Of a DNA stretch of 64,000 bases, positions 36,510 to 44,759 are shown piece by piece. Source of the DNA: Candidatus Gastranaerophilales bacterium (GTDB lineage Bacteria > Cyanobacteriota > Vampirovibrionia > Gastranaerophilales > Gastranaerophilaceae). The notes beneath the pieces are model-generated. The model saw only the letters and a list, made by a program, of their open reading frames with translations. It was not told where the DNA came from and made no database searches. The first letter of the stretch is position 1, and each line of letters starts with the position of its first letter. The position numbers were made by a program, and so were the translations under genes. Location: the NCBI GenBank assembly GCA_944323395.1, contig CALUSI010000002.1, positions 175,924 through 239,923 on the forward strand, written 5' to 3'.

Positions 36510-37556
36510 ATGGATTTTGATATATATGAGGAAGTATATAAATGTTCAAAGTGTGGGCTTTGTCAATCAGTATGCCCAATATATCTTGCTACAAAAAATG
36601 AGATGTATTTATCAAGGGGTAGATATATAGTTTTAAATAATGCTTATAACTACAATAAAAAATTAAGTTCAAAATTTATTAAGAACCTAGATTTATGTTT
36701 AAATTGTAATTTATGTAAAAATTTTTGTCCAAGTAATATTGATGCAAAAGAAATTTTTACTTTACTAAAATTTCAAAACAAATATAAATATGGTTTTTTA
36801 TCCTTTTCAATAATATTCTTTCTAATTTTATTAACTTACAAAATACGTAGAAAAAATATCTTTGTAAAAAGAGAAAGAATTCAAGCTAAAAATCTAAAAA
36901 AAGAAAATATTATTTATTTCCAAGGGTGTATAAATAAATATGTTAATCCATCTGATAAAAATGCAACTTTAAATATTTTGGGAAAATTAGGTTATAGAGT
37001 AGTTAAAACTTCATCATTATGTTGCGGCTTACCTTATTTAAGTGATGGTGACTTGAAGTCGTTTCAACACAACTCAAATAAAATTATAGATTCTGTCTCT
37101 TCTGATATAAAATATATTGTTTGTTCTTGTGATTCTTGTTATGAAACATTAGAAAAAATCCCAGAACTAAAAGAAAAGATAATTAGACTTGATGATATTT
37201 TAAAACTAAATAATATTGAATTAGCTTCTAACACTTCTTATGTATATCATAAACCGTTAATAAGAAATGATGAATGCTATCTTCCTTCTGAAATCAAAAT
37301 ATTAAATAAAAAAGGTAACTGTTCTTTGATGGAAAATTTTCTTTTATTAAAACATAGAAAACTAGCCGATAAGCTTTTTAAAGATGTATTTTATAAACAA
37401 CAAGATATTGAAAACAAGACAATAATTACATCATGCTTATTATCAAAATTTGGTCTTGAATATTTGATAAAAAAAATGAAAACAAACACTAAAGTTTATT
37501 CATATTCCGAGTATATTTATTGCGACAGTATCCGAAAAGACAATATTTACAACTAA
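36510..37556 (+). CDS. Iron-sulfur oxidoreductase, GlcF/HdrD-like, with a membrane segment
   Basis: 348 aa. Two N-terminal [4Fe-4S] motifs (CSKCGLCQSVCP at about 12-23 and CLNCNLCKNFCP at about 61-72) as in GlcF, GlpC and HdrD. Between these and the CCG domain lies a hydrophobic helix (about 93-110, FLSFSIIFFLILLTYKI). One CCG domain follows: FQGCINKYVNP, SSLCCGLPYLSDGD, CSCDSCYETL. The second CCG domain is degraded to TSCLLSKFGLEYL. It probably transfers electrons from a flavoprotein oxidase to the membrane; no flavoprotein partner is adjacent. I use the ATG at 36510 because an upstream TTG lies within the promoter. Confidence 0.8.
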   Translation: MDFDIYEEVYKCSKCGLCQSVCPIYLATKNEMYLSRGRYIVLNNAYNYNKKLSSKFIKNLDLCLNCNLCKNFCPSNIDAKEIFTLLKFQNKYKYGFLSFSIIFFLILLTYKIRRKNIFVKRERIQAKNLKKENIIYFQGCINKYVNPSDKNATLNILGKLGYRVVKTSSLCCGLPYLSDGDLKSFQHNSNKIIDSVSSDIKYIVCSCDSCYETLEKIPELKEKIIRLDDILKLNNIELASNTSYVYHKPLIRNDECYLPSEIKILNKKGNCSLMENFLLLKHRKLADKLFKDVFYKQQDIENKTIITSCLLSKFGLEYLIKKMKTNTKVYSYSEYIYCDSIRKDNIYN

Positions 37557-37601
37557 AGTGAACATTATTTTTGTATTTTATTTGATTTATAAAAAAATTT
37601 G

Positions 37602-37629
37602 TTGACTAATAACATTTAATTGATATTAT
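37602..37629 (+). promoter_or_regulatory. tRNA-Phe promoter
   Basis: TTGACT (37602-37607), 16-base spacer, TATTAT (37624-37629), 16 bases before the mature tRNA. Confidence 0.65.
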
Positions 37630-37645
37630 ATTTACATAAGGTTGA

Positions 37646-37721
37646 GCCACGTTAGCTCAGTTGGTAGAGCAAGGGACTGAAAATCCCTGTGTCCTTGGTT
37701 CGATTCCGAGACGTGGCACCA
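37646..37721 (+). tRNA. tRNA-Phe (GAA)
   Basis: A 76-base cloverleaf: acceptor GCCACGT pairs with ACGTGGC, D-arm with AGCTCAGTTGGTAGAGC, anticodon stem AGGGA/TCCCT with loop CTGAAAA and anticodon GAA at 37679-37681, T-loop GGTTCGATTCC. The discriminator A is followed by an encoded CCA at 37719-37721. Confidence 0.97.
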
Positions 37722-37724
37722 TTT

Positions 37725-37750
37725 AACAGGCTAAATGCCTGTTTTTTTTA
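37725..37750 (+). terminator. Terminator of tRNA-Phe
   Basis: AACAGGC, loop TAAAT, GCCTGTT and an eight-base T-run directly after the tRNA. Confidence 0.9.
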
Positions 37751-37906
37751 TTGTCTCGAAATCAAAAAGAATAAAAATAAAGAGACATACATTGTAAAAA
37801 TAATGTACATCTCTTCTTCAGGGGGAATTCTCTCTTAATAACCTTTAAGGTCTTTTAATGTTTGTATATTTCTTGTATTAATATAATAAAATATTATTGC
37901 ATTCTA
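37751..37906. other. Intergenic stretch after tRNA-Phe
   Basis: No ORF with a ribosome binding site. It holds an imperfect inverted repeat around 37779-37815 (AGAGA ... ACATT / AATGT ... TCTCT) and a short palindrome ACCTTTAAGGT near 37841. Neither has the T-run of a terminator. Purpose unknown. Confidence 0.4.
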
Positions 37907-38515
37907 CTATTCATTTTGTAATTCTAAATCTAATGGTTTTATAGTAATTGTTCCGTCACCTTCCCATTTAAAACTAGGACCAAATGGATTAGATATATTT
38001 AGTTCCGGTTGAGTTGAAATATTTTCTTCTTCACGTTCGTTTCCTTTATTATAATTATCAACTTCATCTTGAGTTATAATTCCATCACCATTCTCATCAA
38101 TTTGGTCTTTTATATCTTGTGTTCTGTAATTATATTTATCTAATTCTTCTTGTGTTATTTTTCCGTCACCATTTGCATCAATTTCACCGGTTAGGTCTTT
38201 ATCTTCTTTCTTATTAAATAATGATTTGAAAAATTCAAGAATTTCATTTTTAGAAACTTGTCCATCTCCATCTGCGTCCATATCCGGTAAATAGTCTTCA
38301 GTTGAAACAAGAATGTCATCAACTTCAGACATTTTGTTCTCAGTAAATGAAAAATCAATTAATTGTTCTTCTAACGTATTTTTTACGTTACGTTCCTGTT
38401 GTTTTTTTATTTCTAAAATGCTTTTGTTAATAAAAGCAGGTTTACAAAAGTTAATAATAAAGGTTGTTGTACTAAGACGCGTTTTCTTCGTAGAGTACAA
38501 TAAAAGAAAATACAA
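37907..38515 (-). CDS. Three-EF-hand protein
   Basis: Up to 202 aa with three textbook EF-hand calcium loops: DADGDGQVSKNE, DANGDGKITQEE and DENGDGIITQDE (about residues 75-86, 100-111 and 122-133), each with acidic residues at positions 1, 3, 5 and 12. The start is uncertain: the TTG used gives a basic, not clearly signal-like N-terminus, and there is no good ribosome binding site; the inverted repeat TTGTACT/AGTACAA lies just inside. It starts 9 bases after the end of the oligopeptide-binding protein gene. Calcium-dependent function is inferred; no enzymatic domain is visible. Confidence 0.7.
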   Translation of the reverse strand: MYFLLLYSTKKTRLSTTTFIINFCKPAFINKSILEIKKQQERNVKNTLEEQLIDFSFTENKMSEVDDILVSTEDYLPDMDADGDGQVSKNEILEFFKSLFNKKEDKDLTGEIDANGDGKITQEELDKYNYRTQDIKDQIDENGDGIITQDEVDNYNKGNEREEENISTQPELNISNPFGPSFKWEGDGTITIKPLDLELQNE

Positions 38516-38524
38516 GTTTTTTGT

Positions 38525-40375
38525 TTATAAATCTACATATATTTCATCTAAATTATGAAGTACACCGCCTAATGCTGTTGGATGAATGTTTTTTATTTTT
38601 TTCCTTATTGCAATTATGGTTAAAGGTGAATATAAATATATAATTGGTCTTTGATCATATATTATTTGTTGGTATTTATCATATATAGCTTTTCGTTTAG
38701 AGAAATCAAGTTCTAAAGCACCTTTTTCAATAATTTCATCGAGTTCTTTTTCCCAAGGTAATAAAATATCATTTTTATCGCTATTAAAACGCATATTGAA
38801 CAAATGAAGATGTCCTTTTGAATACCAAACATTCTTACCGCTATGGGGTTCTAATGGACTTCCTGTTAATCCCATAAGAATTACATCCCAGTCAGACGTT
38901 GACATTATCTTACTTACAAGTGAGTTAAATTCAATAGGCTTAAAATTGACTTTTATTCCTAAATCTCTTAAATCTTCTTTAACCATAACTCCGCAGGCTT
39001 CACGTTCTGTCTGTCCTGCATTTGTATATAAATTAAATTCAACTTCATTACCGTCTTTATCATGTAAATAGCCTTTGTTATCCCAATAAAAACCTGATTC
39101 TTTTAAAAGTAATTTAGCGTATTCAATATCTCGTTCATGACCTGAGGCAATATTTTCATTTAAGAAAATTGAAGATAAAGATTCCGCTGTAAATAATGGC
39201 TGGGCTACACCATTTGCAACATTATACACCATTGCATTTCTATCAATTGCATAATCTATTGCAGTTCTAAAATTCAAATCGTTAAACCATTTTTGCTTTA
39301 TTGGATCAACATAAGGTTTTCCGTCTTTATTTTTCCTTGTATTTAAATTAAACGCAATAAACATAGTTCCCGTATTAGGACCAAGATTATATATTTTAAA
39401 ATCTGACTTCCTTTCTTTTTCTTTAAATCTAGGCAAGTCTTTCCCTCTAACAGAAATAACATCAAGCTCGCCTGATTCAAATTTTAATAACTCATTATTA
39501 AGATCACCTACAATTAAAATCACATATTTATCAATATATGGAAGCTTATTATGATTTTCATCCATAGAATAATAATTAGGATTTCTTCTAAAAACAACTC
39601 TTTGTGCAGGAACATACTCTTCCAACATGAAAGCTCCTGAAGAAACAATATCTTTAGGATTAGTAGTCGTACCTAAAAATGAATCAAAATATCTTTTACC
39701 TTTTTTTACAACATCTTTAAATATATGAGCAGGAGCAACAGAAGTACCAACAAATCTTTGAAATGGTGCAAAAGGTTTTTTTATTTTAAATTCAACAGTA
39801 TATTTATCAATTTTCCTTACCTTCGGATATTCTCCATCAATAAGCACAGAATCTCTTAGTGAAGTATTTCCAAAACCACCCAAAATAATTTCATTCCAAG
39901 TAAATACAACATCATCTGCGGTTATTTCTTTACCATCTGTCCATTTTGCTCCTCTACGTAATTTAATGGTATATGTTTTTAAATCATTCGAAACAATCAT
40001 TTCCTTTGCCAAATTTGGGATAACATCACCGGTATCAGGATCCGTTGTAAACAAAGAATCATACAATAAATCCCCGATTTGTGAAGAAGTAGCATCTTTT
40101 GATACCCAAGGATTAAAGGTTTTTGGCCCTTCACCTATTGTTGAGGAAACTATTTGTCCACCATATATACCAACAGGAGATCTAGACATCTTATAATCTA
40201 TGCCATTATAAAATACTGTGTTATATGGCTTGTATATCTTTGTTTCATCAATATTTTCATTACTATTATTAAATTGAGAACTAATATCCTGACCACCATT
40301 GTCAACTCTAAAACAAGAGACCATGATAAATAGAACAAATACTAAAATAAGAATTATTTTTCTGAAATTTTTCAT
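38525..40375 (-). CDS. Oligopeptide ABC transporter substrate-binding lipoprotein (SBP_bac_5)
   Basis: 616 aa with a lipoprotein signal (hydrophobic 7-19, lipidated Cys at 21 in IMVSC). The family 5 solute-binding core is obvious: LLYDSLFTTDPDTGDVIPNLAK near 107, KLRRGAKWTDGKEITADDV near 138 and RTAIDYAIDRNAMV near 379. It binds peptides or similar ligands in the periplasm for an Opp/Dpp permease. No permease or ATPase gene is adjacent, so it is an orphan here and must share a transporter encoded elsewhere, or serve as a sensor. Confidence 0.9.
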   Translation of the reverse strand: MKNFRKIILILVFVLFIMVSCFRVDNGGQDISSQFNNSNENIDETKIYKPYNTVFYNGIDYKMSRSPVGIYGGQIVSSTIGEGPKTFNPWVSKDATSSQIGDLLYDSLFTTDPDTGDVIPNLAKEMIVSNDLKTYTIKLRRGAKWTDGKEITADDVVFTWNEIILGGFGNTSLRDSVLIDGEYPKVRKIDKYTVEFKIKKPFAPFQRFVGTSVAPAHIFKDVVKKGKRYFDSFLGTTTNPKDIVSSGAFMLEEYVPAQRVVFRRNPNYYSMDENHNKLPYIDKYVILIVGDLNNELLKFESGELDVISVRGKDLPRFKEKERKSDFKIYNLGPNTGTMFIAFNLNTRKNKDGKPYVDPIKQKWFNDLNFRTAIDYAIDRNAMVYNVANGVAQPLFTAESLSSIFLNENIASGHERDIEYAKLLLKESGFYWDNKGYLHDKDGNEVEFNLYTNAGQTEREACGVMVKEDLRDLGIKVNFKPIEFNSLVSKIMSTSDWDVILMGLTGSPLEPHSGKNVWYSKGHLHLFNMRFNSDKNDILLPWEKELDEIIEKGALELDFSKRKAIYDKYQQIIYDQRPIIYLYSPLTIIAIRKKIKNIHPTALGGVLHNLDEIYVDL

Positions 40376-40453
40376 AACTAAAGATTAACACAACATGCCC
40401 AAAATAATAAACTAAACATAAGTAGAATATATAGTGCTAATATAAAAAATTAA

Positions 40454-41776
40454 TTAAACAGACTCACCATATAAACACCAAGTCTGAGCTTTTGTAATTT
40501 TAACATTAACAAAATCACCAATATTTTTTGTATCATCAACAAAATGTACAATTTTGTTATTTCCTGCTCTTGAGTTTAGAACAATAACTCCATCTTTTTC
40601 GGTTTTACCTTCAACTAAAACATTAAGTACTTTGCCAACAAACTTTTTGTTTGACTTCAAACAAACTTCGCGATTTTTTTCATTAAGTCTTTCTAATCTT
40701 TCATACTTAATGTCTTCTGGTATAAATTTATCAATCATTTTTCCGGCTTTAGTAAATACTCTCGGAGAATATGCCGCAGTATTTGAATAATCAAGTTCTA
40801 ATTCATCAATAGCATCTAAAGTATCTTGAAACTCTTGTTCTGTTTCACCTGGGAAACCGGCAATAAAATCACTGGTAATAGCAACATCAGGAAATCTTTT
40901 TCTTATTTTTGCAGCTATTTCATAATATTGTTCTTTTGAATAATGCCTATTCATTTCCGCAAGTATATGAGAATTTCCTGATTGCATAGGAATATGAAAA
41001 TATTTACAAACTTTATCACACTCATCAACTGCGTTAATCAAGTCATCAGTAATATCTGAAGGATATGAAGTAACAAAACGAATGCGAAATTCTCCATCTA
41101 ATTTATTTAAATCACGCAAAAGATTAGCTAGAGTAATGTTTTTATCCTTTAAATCTTTTCCGTAACTGTCAACATTTTGTCCTAAAAGGGTAATTTCTTT
41201 AAACCCTTCTTTTATTATATTTTTAGCCTCTTGTATTATTTCTTCAGGATGTCTGCTTCTTTCTCTGCCTCTTGTAAAAGGTACTACACAATATGTACAG
41301 AAATTATTGCAGCCTTCAATTATTGGTATCCACGCATTAACAGAATCTTGTTTTCTTAATATTTTAAAATCATTTTGATTACAAACAACAGGATTATTTG
41401 TAATAGCGCAAACTTTTTCATTTTCTTCTATTTTTTTTATTAATTCTGGCAATTGGTAAATATTATGTGTTCCAAAAACCAAGTCAACATAAGGCGCCCT
41501 AACCCTAACCTTTTCTTTATCTTGTTGTGCAACACAACCGCAAATAGCAATCTTTAATTCAGGACGAGATTTTTTCCATTTCCCCCAAACTCCTAATTTA
41601 CTATATGCTTTATCAGCTGACAATTGACGAATACTGCATGTATTTATGATTAATAAATCAGCTTCTTTTTCAACATCCGTTTCAACATAGTCAAAATGAG
41701 AAAGAATTCCCGCTATTCTTTCACTGTCTGACTTATTCATCTGGCAACCCAGAGTTTCTATATATAATTTCTTCAT
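40454..41776 (-). CDS. miaB: tRNA-2-methylthio-N6-dimethylallyladenosine synthase
   Basis: Radical-SAM methylthiotransferase acting on A37 of tRNAs that read UNN codons. 440 aa, usual length. UPF0004 domain cysteines are in ETLGCQMNKSD (residue 10), NTCSIRQ and CGCVAQQ. The radical-SAM triad is in EGCNNFCTYCVVPFTRGRERSR near 155-176, and a C-terminal TRAM domain runs from about 375. It is probably transcribed separately from the membrane protein gene 25 bases upstream. Together with dusB, queH and the SpoU gene, the window is rich in tRNA-modification genes. Confidence 0.96.
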   Translation of the reverse strand: MKKLYIETLGCQMNKSDSERIAGILSHFDYVETDVEKEADLLIINTCSIRQLSADKAYSKLGVWGKWKKSRPELKIAICGCVAQQDKEKVRVRAPYVDLVFGTHNIYQLPELIKKIEENEKVCAITNNPVVCNQNDFKILRKQDSVNAWIPIIEGCNNFCTYCVVPFTRGRERSRHPEEIIQEAKNIIKEGFKEITLLGQNVDSYGKDLKDKNITLANLLRDLNKLDGEFRIRFVTSYPSDITDDLINAVDECDKVCKYFHIPMQSGNSHILAEMNRHYSKEQYYEIAAKIRKRFPDVAITSDFIAGFPGETEQEFQDTLDAIDELELDYSNTAAYSPRVFTKAGKMIDKFIPEDIKYERLERLNEKNREVCLKSNKKFVGKVLNVLVEGKTEKDGVIVLNSRAGNNKIVHFVDDTKNIGDFVNVKITKAQTWCLYGESV

Positions 41777-41801
41777 AGAAACAATTATACATAAAAAAGA
41801 G

Positions 41802-43406
41802 TTAGTCTTTAATTTTTTTATACAATTTTAAATTTGCAGGTTGTTCCCCATCTAACTCCATATCTTTTATTAACTCATAATTCTTTCCGATACCGTAATT
41901 ATTCAAAAGCTGATTAGATAATTCAATAAGTTTTGTACTATACTTTTTATCAGAGAAAAGACCTAAAGGGGATAATAAAATAATATAATCTGTATCTTGA
42001 TTTAAGTATGTTATATCTGAATCAAAAACAATTTCAGGAAGTACATTATTTCTGGCAAAATCGCTTTTGGGTGAAATACTCCTAAATTGATAATATCCGG
42101 ATGATTTATTTAATCCGTATTGTACAACTTTTATATCTTTATTTTTTGAATATTGAAATTCAAAATACTTTAATAACTTTGAAATTTTTTCAAAATTTGG
42201 ATTCTTAACAGGATAATATTGATTTGTAGGCAATATTTTTTCCAGAAAACGAGGTTTTTCAAATGAATAAAATGTAAGAAAATTTACAAAATTAAAAATT
42301 ATAAAAAGAACAATTACTATATTTCTTATAATACTGTTGGGAATAATCTTTAAAATAAATGATAACCCCAAAATATAAAATATTACAGTACAAAATGCAA
42401 TATATAAATAATGATTAATCCATAATAACTGATTATTCATAACAACAAGAAATAAAAAAACATATATTCCTAAATTAAATATAATAAACCTTGCTTTTGA
42501 ATTTTTTATATTAAAAATAATACCCAAAACAGAAAAGATAATGCAAAAATTTCCCAAACTTTGATATGTCAAAAAAGGAATTTGGTTATAATTTAAAGAA
42601 TACACAGCTCGCTCAGCTATTTCTTTACTAAATATTGAACATACATAATCTCTTTGAAAAATACAAGCCAAGACTGTAACTATCATTGAAATTATTAATA
42701 TATTCAATATAGTCATTAAATTCTTTTTCAAAAAAGATTTAATATTATCAAAATTAATAATTGAATTAATTACATTTTCAATAAATATAGACAAAAGAAA
42801 ACTTAAAATTACAACGGAATACCACCTTCTTACCAAAAAAGATAAATATAATAAAATTGCCAATAGAATAATAACTTTAAATGAAATCTTATTATCAAAT
42901 TTATATAAAAAATACAAATGAAAAGAAAATAAAATAAAAACAATACCGCAGATATCAGGTATTCCGAATAAAACAGACACCCATATCATAGGAAAAAGGA
43001 AAATAGATGAATATAATAAAAACATATATAATTTACTACTAACTAAAGATTCATATATAAAGTACTTTTTTACCAAGTTCAAAATCAAATACATAGCTGG
43101 AAGCATAAACATAATCTCAACAGCCAAAATATAACCAAATCTGCTTTCTCTAAAAATAAAAAAGAAAGGTAATAAGAATACATTTAGAAATGGATTTCTG
43201 TTTAAGGAATATATTGAATAAAAAAATTCTTTAAAAAATTCTTGTGGATTATTTAAAAGCAAATTACCGAAATCATAATAAAAGAGATTTTGATCAAACA
43301 AATCACAAGCATATATCGGACTTTCATTTTTTAAGTATAGGAATGTAAAAACGAGGCAAAAAATTACTAATAAAGAAAAAAAGATATAATTTACAGACTT
43401 CGACAT
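41802..43406 (-). CDS. Polytopic membrane protein, GT-C glycosyltransferase-like
   Basis: 534 aa with about 11 hydrophobic helices followed by a soluble C-terminal part of about 120 residues. The layout, a first helix, an acidic extracytoplasmic loop (CDLFDQNLFYYDFGN near 34-48) and many helices, matches GT-C glycosyltransferases such as ArnT/PMT that use polyprenyl-phosphate sugars. No signature sequence is decisive. Role in LPS or glycoprotein modification is a guess. AGG precedes the start codon, and the gene lies between miaB and a PRTase-like gene on the same strand. Confidence 0.55.
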   Translation of the reverse strand: MSKSVNYIFFSLLVIFCLVFTFLYLKNESPIYACDLFDQNLFYYDFGNLLLNNPQEFFKEFFYSIYSLNRNPFLNVFLLPFFFIFRESRFGYILAVEIMFMLPAMYLILNLVKKYFIYESLVSSKLYMFLLYSSIFLFPMIWVSVLFGIPDICGIVFILFSFHLYFLYKFDNKISFKVIILLAILLYLSFLVRRWYSVVILSFLLSIFIENVINSIINFDNIKSFLKKNLMTILNILIISMIVTVLACIFQRDYVCSIFSKEIAERAVYSLNYNQIPFLTYQSLGNFCIIFSVLGIIFNIKNSKARFIIFNLGIYVFLFLVVMNNQLLWINHYLYIAFCTVIFYILGLSFILKIIPNSIIRNIVIVLFIIFNFVNFLTFYSFEKPRFLEKILPTNQYYPVKNPNFEKISKLLKYFEFQYSKNKDIKVVQYGLNKSSGYYQFRSISPKSDFARNNVLPEIVFDSDITYLNQDTDYIILLSPLGLFSDKKYSTKLIELSNQLLNNYGIGKNYELIKDMELDGEQPANLKLYKKIKD

Positions 43407-43457
43407 AAAAATACCTGTTTACGTTTAACCATAGCATTAGATTATTATAGTATAATA

Positions 43458-44366
43458 CTATAAAGTGTTTTTATTTTTCGGATTATATTTTAATAACTTT
43501 TTTCTTTTCAACATATCAATAATCAAGAAATTAAATCTTTTAGAGTTTTCCGATTCAAAAGTTTTGCAACGTTCAATCTTATCCAATTCCCATAACGGAA
43601 GATGATCAACTCCAGCAAATTCTGCAATGTGTTCCTTATTAACATAAAAATCTATATAATCAACTGCATATTTTTCAGGATCAATTTTTTTTGCAGAAGC
43701 AGAATAACACTCATAATCAAAACTTTTATATTTTATATTTTTGCAATCTATACCAAAATATTCACGCATAATTTTTTGAAATAATTTTAATGACCTGCCT
43801 GAACGGGTATAATCAAAAAATAAATATGTCTTTCCTGAAGCTTCTATCTTTTCTTTTGAAATTCCTTGATTATCAAGAAAGTCAATATACTTTGGGAATA
43901 GAGGAACAAACTTTTTATAATAATCATTTTGAGAACAGAAACTAAGACCAGATATAGGTATATATTTTGTCTCTACTCCCATAAATTCGAGAACACGTCC
44001 AATACCTGCAGGTGAAGTCCCTATACTAACAAAAACATAATTACCATCACCAAATCTTTCATCCAAATGTTTTTTTACAGCAAGTCCCATTTTAACTGAT
44101 TGCTTTGCCGCATCTTGTACATGCAGGCTTGTAGCCATTAAAACTGTCCTTTCGGCCTTGGAAAGGAAATTATATGAATCTATATCAAATTTTCTTGTAC
44201 GAGATAATATTTTTTTTGCCTGCAAATTGCGTTTTGCAGAAAGACTCATCTCAAAACTATCATTTGGCGAATTTGGAATACAAATATTCGGATTTATCTG
44301 AGAAGACAGGTTTTTTCTCAAACACTTTGCAGAAGAAATGGCAGATATTAATTGTGTTACATTCAT
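43458..44366 (-). CDS. Hypothetical protein with phosphoribosyltransferase-like motif
   Basis: 302 aa from the ATG at 44366; a GTG at 44381 would add five residues. Residues about 1-90 are basic and helical. From about 103 comes an alpha/beta region: YVFVSIGTSPAGIGRVLEFMG, then YLFFDYTRSGRSLKLF near 185. The latter has the place and pattern of a type I PRTase PRPP loop (four hydrophobics, acidic, T/S/G-rich), but the usual two acidic residues are reduced to one. No known family was recognised. It diverges from the parvulin gene. Confidence 0.5.
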   Translation of the reverse strand: MNVTQLISAISSAKCLRKNLSSQINPNICIPNSPNDSFEMSLSAKRNLQAKKILSRTRKFDIDSYNFLSKAERTVLMATSLHVQDAAKQSVKMGLAVKKHLDERFGDGNYVFVSIGTSPAGIGRVLEFMGVETKYIPISGLSFCSQNDYYKKFVPLFPKYIDFLDNQGISKEKIEASGKTYLFFDYTRSGRSLKLFQKIMREYFGIDCKNIKYKSFDYECYSASAKKIDPEKYAVDYIDFYVNKEHIAEFAGVDHLPLWELDKIERCKTFESENSKRFNFLIIDMLKRKKLLKYNPKNKNTL

Positions 44367-44474
44367 AACTATATAATTCACATAAATATTTTTTTTGCTG
44401 AAAAAATAAGTACATGTTATACTTCATAAAAATAGTAAAATTTATAAAAATTAAATTTTAAGATAGGAGATAAT

Positions 44475-44759
44475 ATGACAACATTTGTAAAAGCGAGTCA
44501 CTTACTCGTCAAAACAGAAGAAGAAGCATTAAAAATTAAAGAAGAAATTGATAATGGGAAAGATTTTGCACAAGTAGCCAAAGAAGTTTCGTTATGTCCC
44601 TCTGGTCAAAATGGCGGAGACTTGGGATATTTTACAAAAGGTCAGATGGTTAAAGAATTTGAAGAAGCGGCTTTTTCTATGAATGTAGGCGATGTTTCAA
44701 ACCCAATTAAAACTCAATTCGGTTATCACTTAATATACTTAACAGATAAAAAAGACTAA
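44475..44759 (+). CDS. Single-domain parvulin peptidyl-prolyl isomerase
   Basis: 94 aa with no signal peptide, so cytoplasmic: a bare PpiC/rotamase domain. VKASHLLVKTEEEA at the start, FAQVAKEVSLCPSGQNGGDLGYF in the middle (quoted in part: SLCPSGQNGGDLG near 39) and FGYHLIYLTD at the end contain the conserved His, Leu and Phe residues of parvulins like E. coli PpiC. It accelerates cis-trans isomerisation of X-Pro bonds. GGAG lies nine bases before the ATG. It overlaps the proline peptidase gene (TAATG), a sensible functional pairing around proline. Confidence 0.93.
   Translation: MTTFVKASHLLVKTEEEALKIKEEIDNGKDFAQVAKEVSLCPSGQNGGDLGYFTKGQMVKEFEEAAFSMNVGDVSNPIKTQFGYHLIYLTDKKD

Noticed and set aside
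37779..37815. Hairpin that might be a second terminator or small RNA
   Set aside because: Arms match only in part (AGAGA and ACATT blocks with mismatches between) and there is no T-run on either strand.
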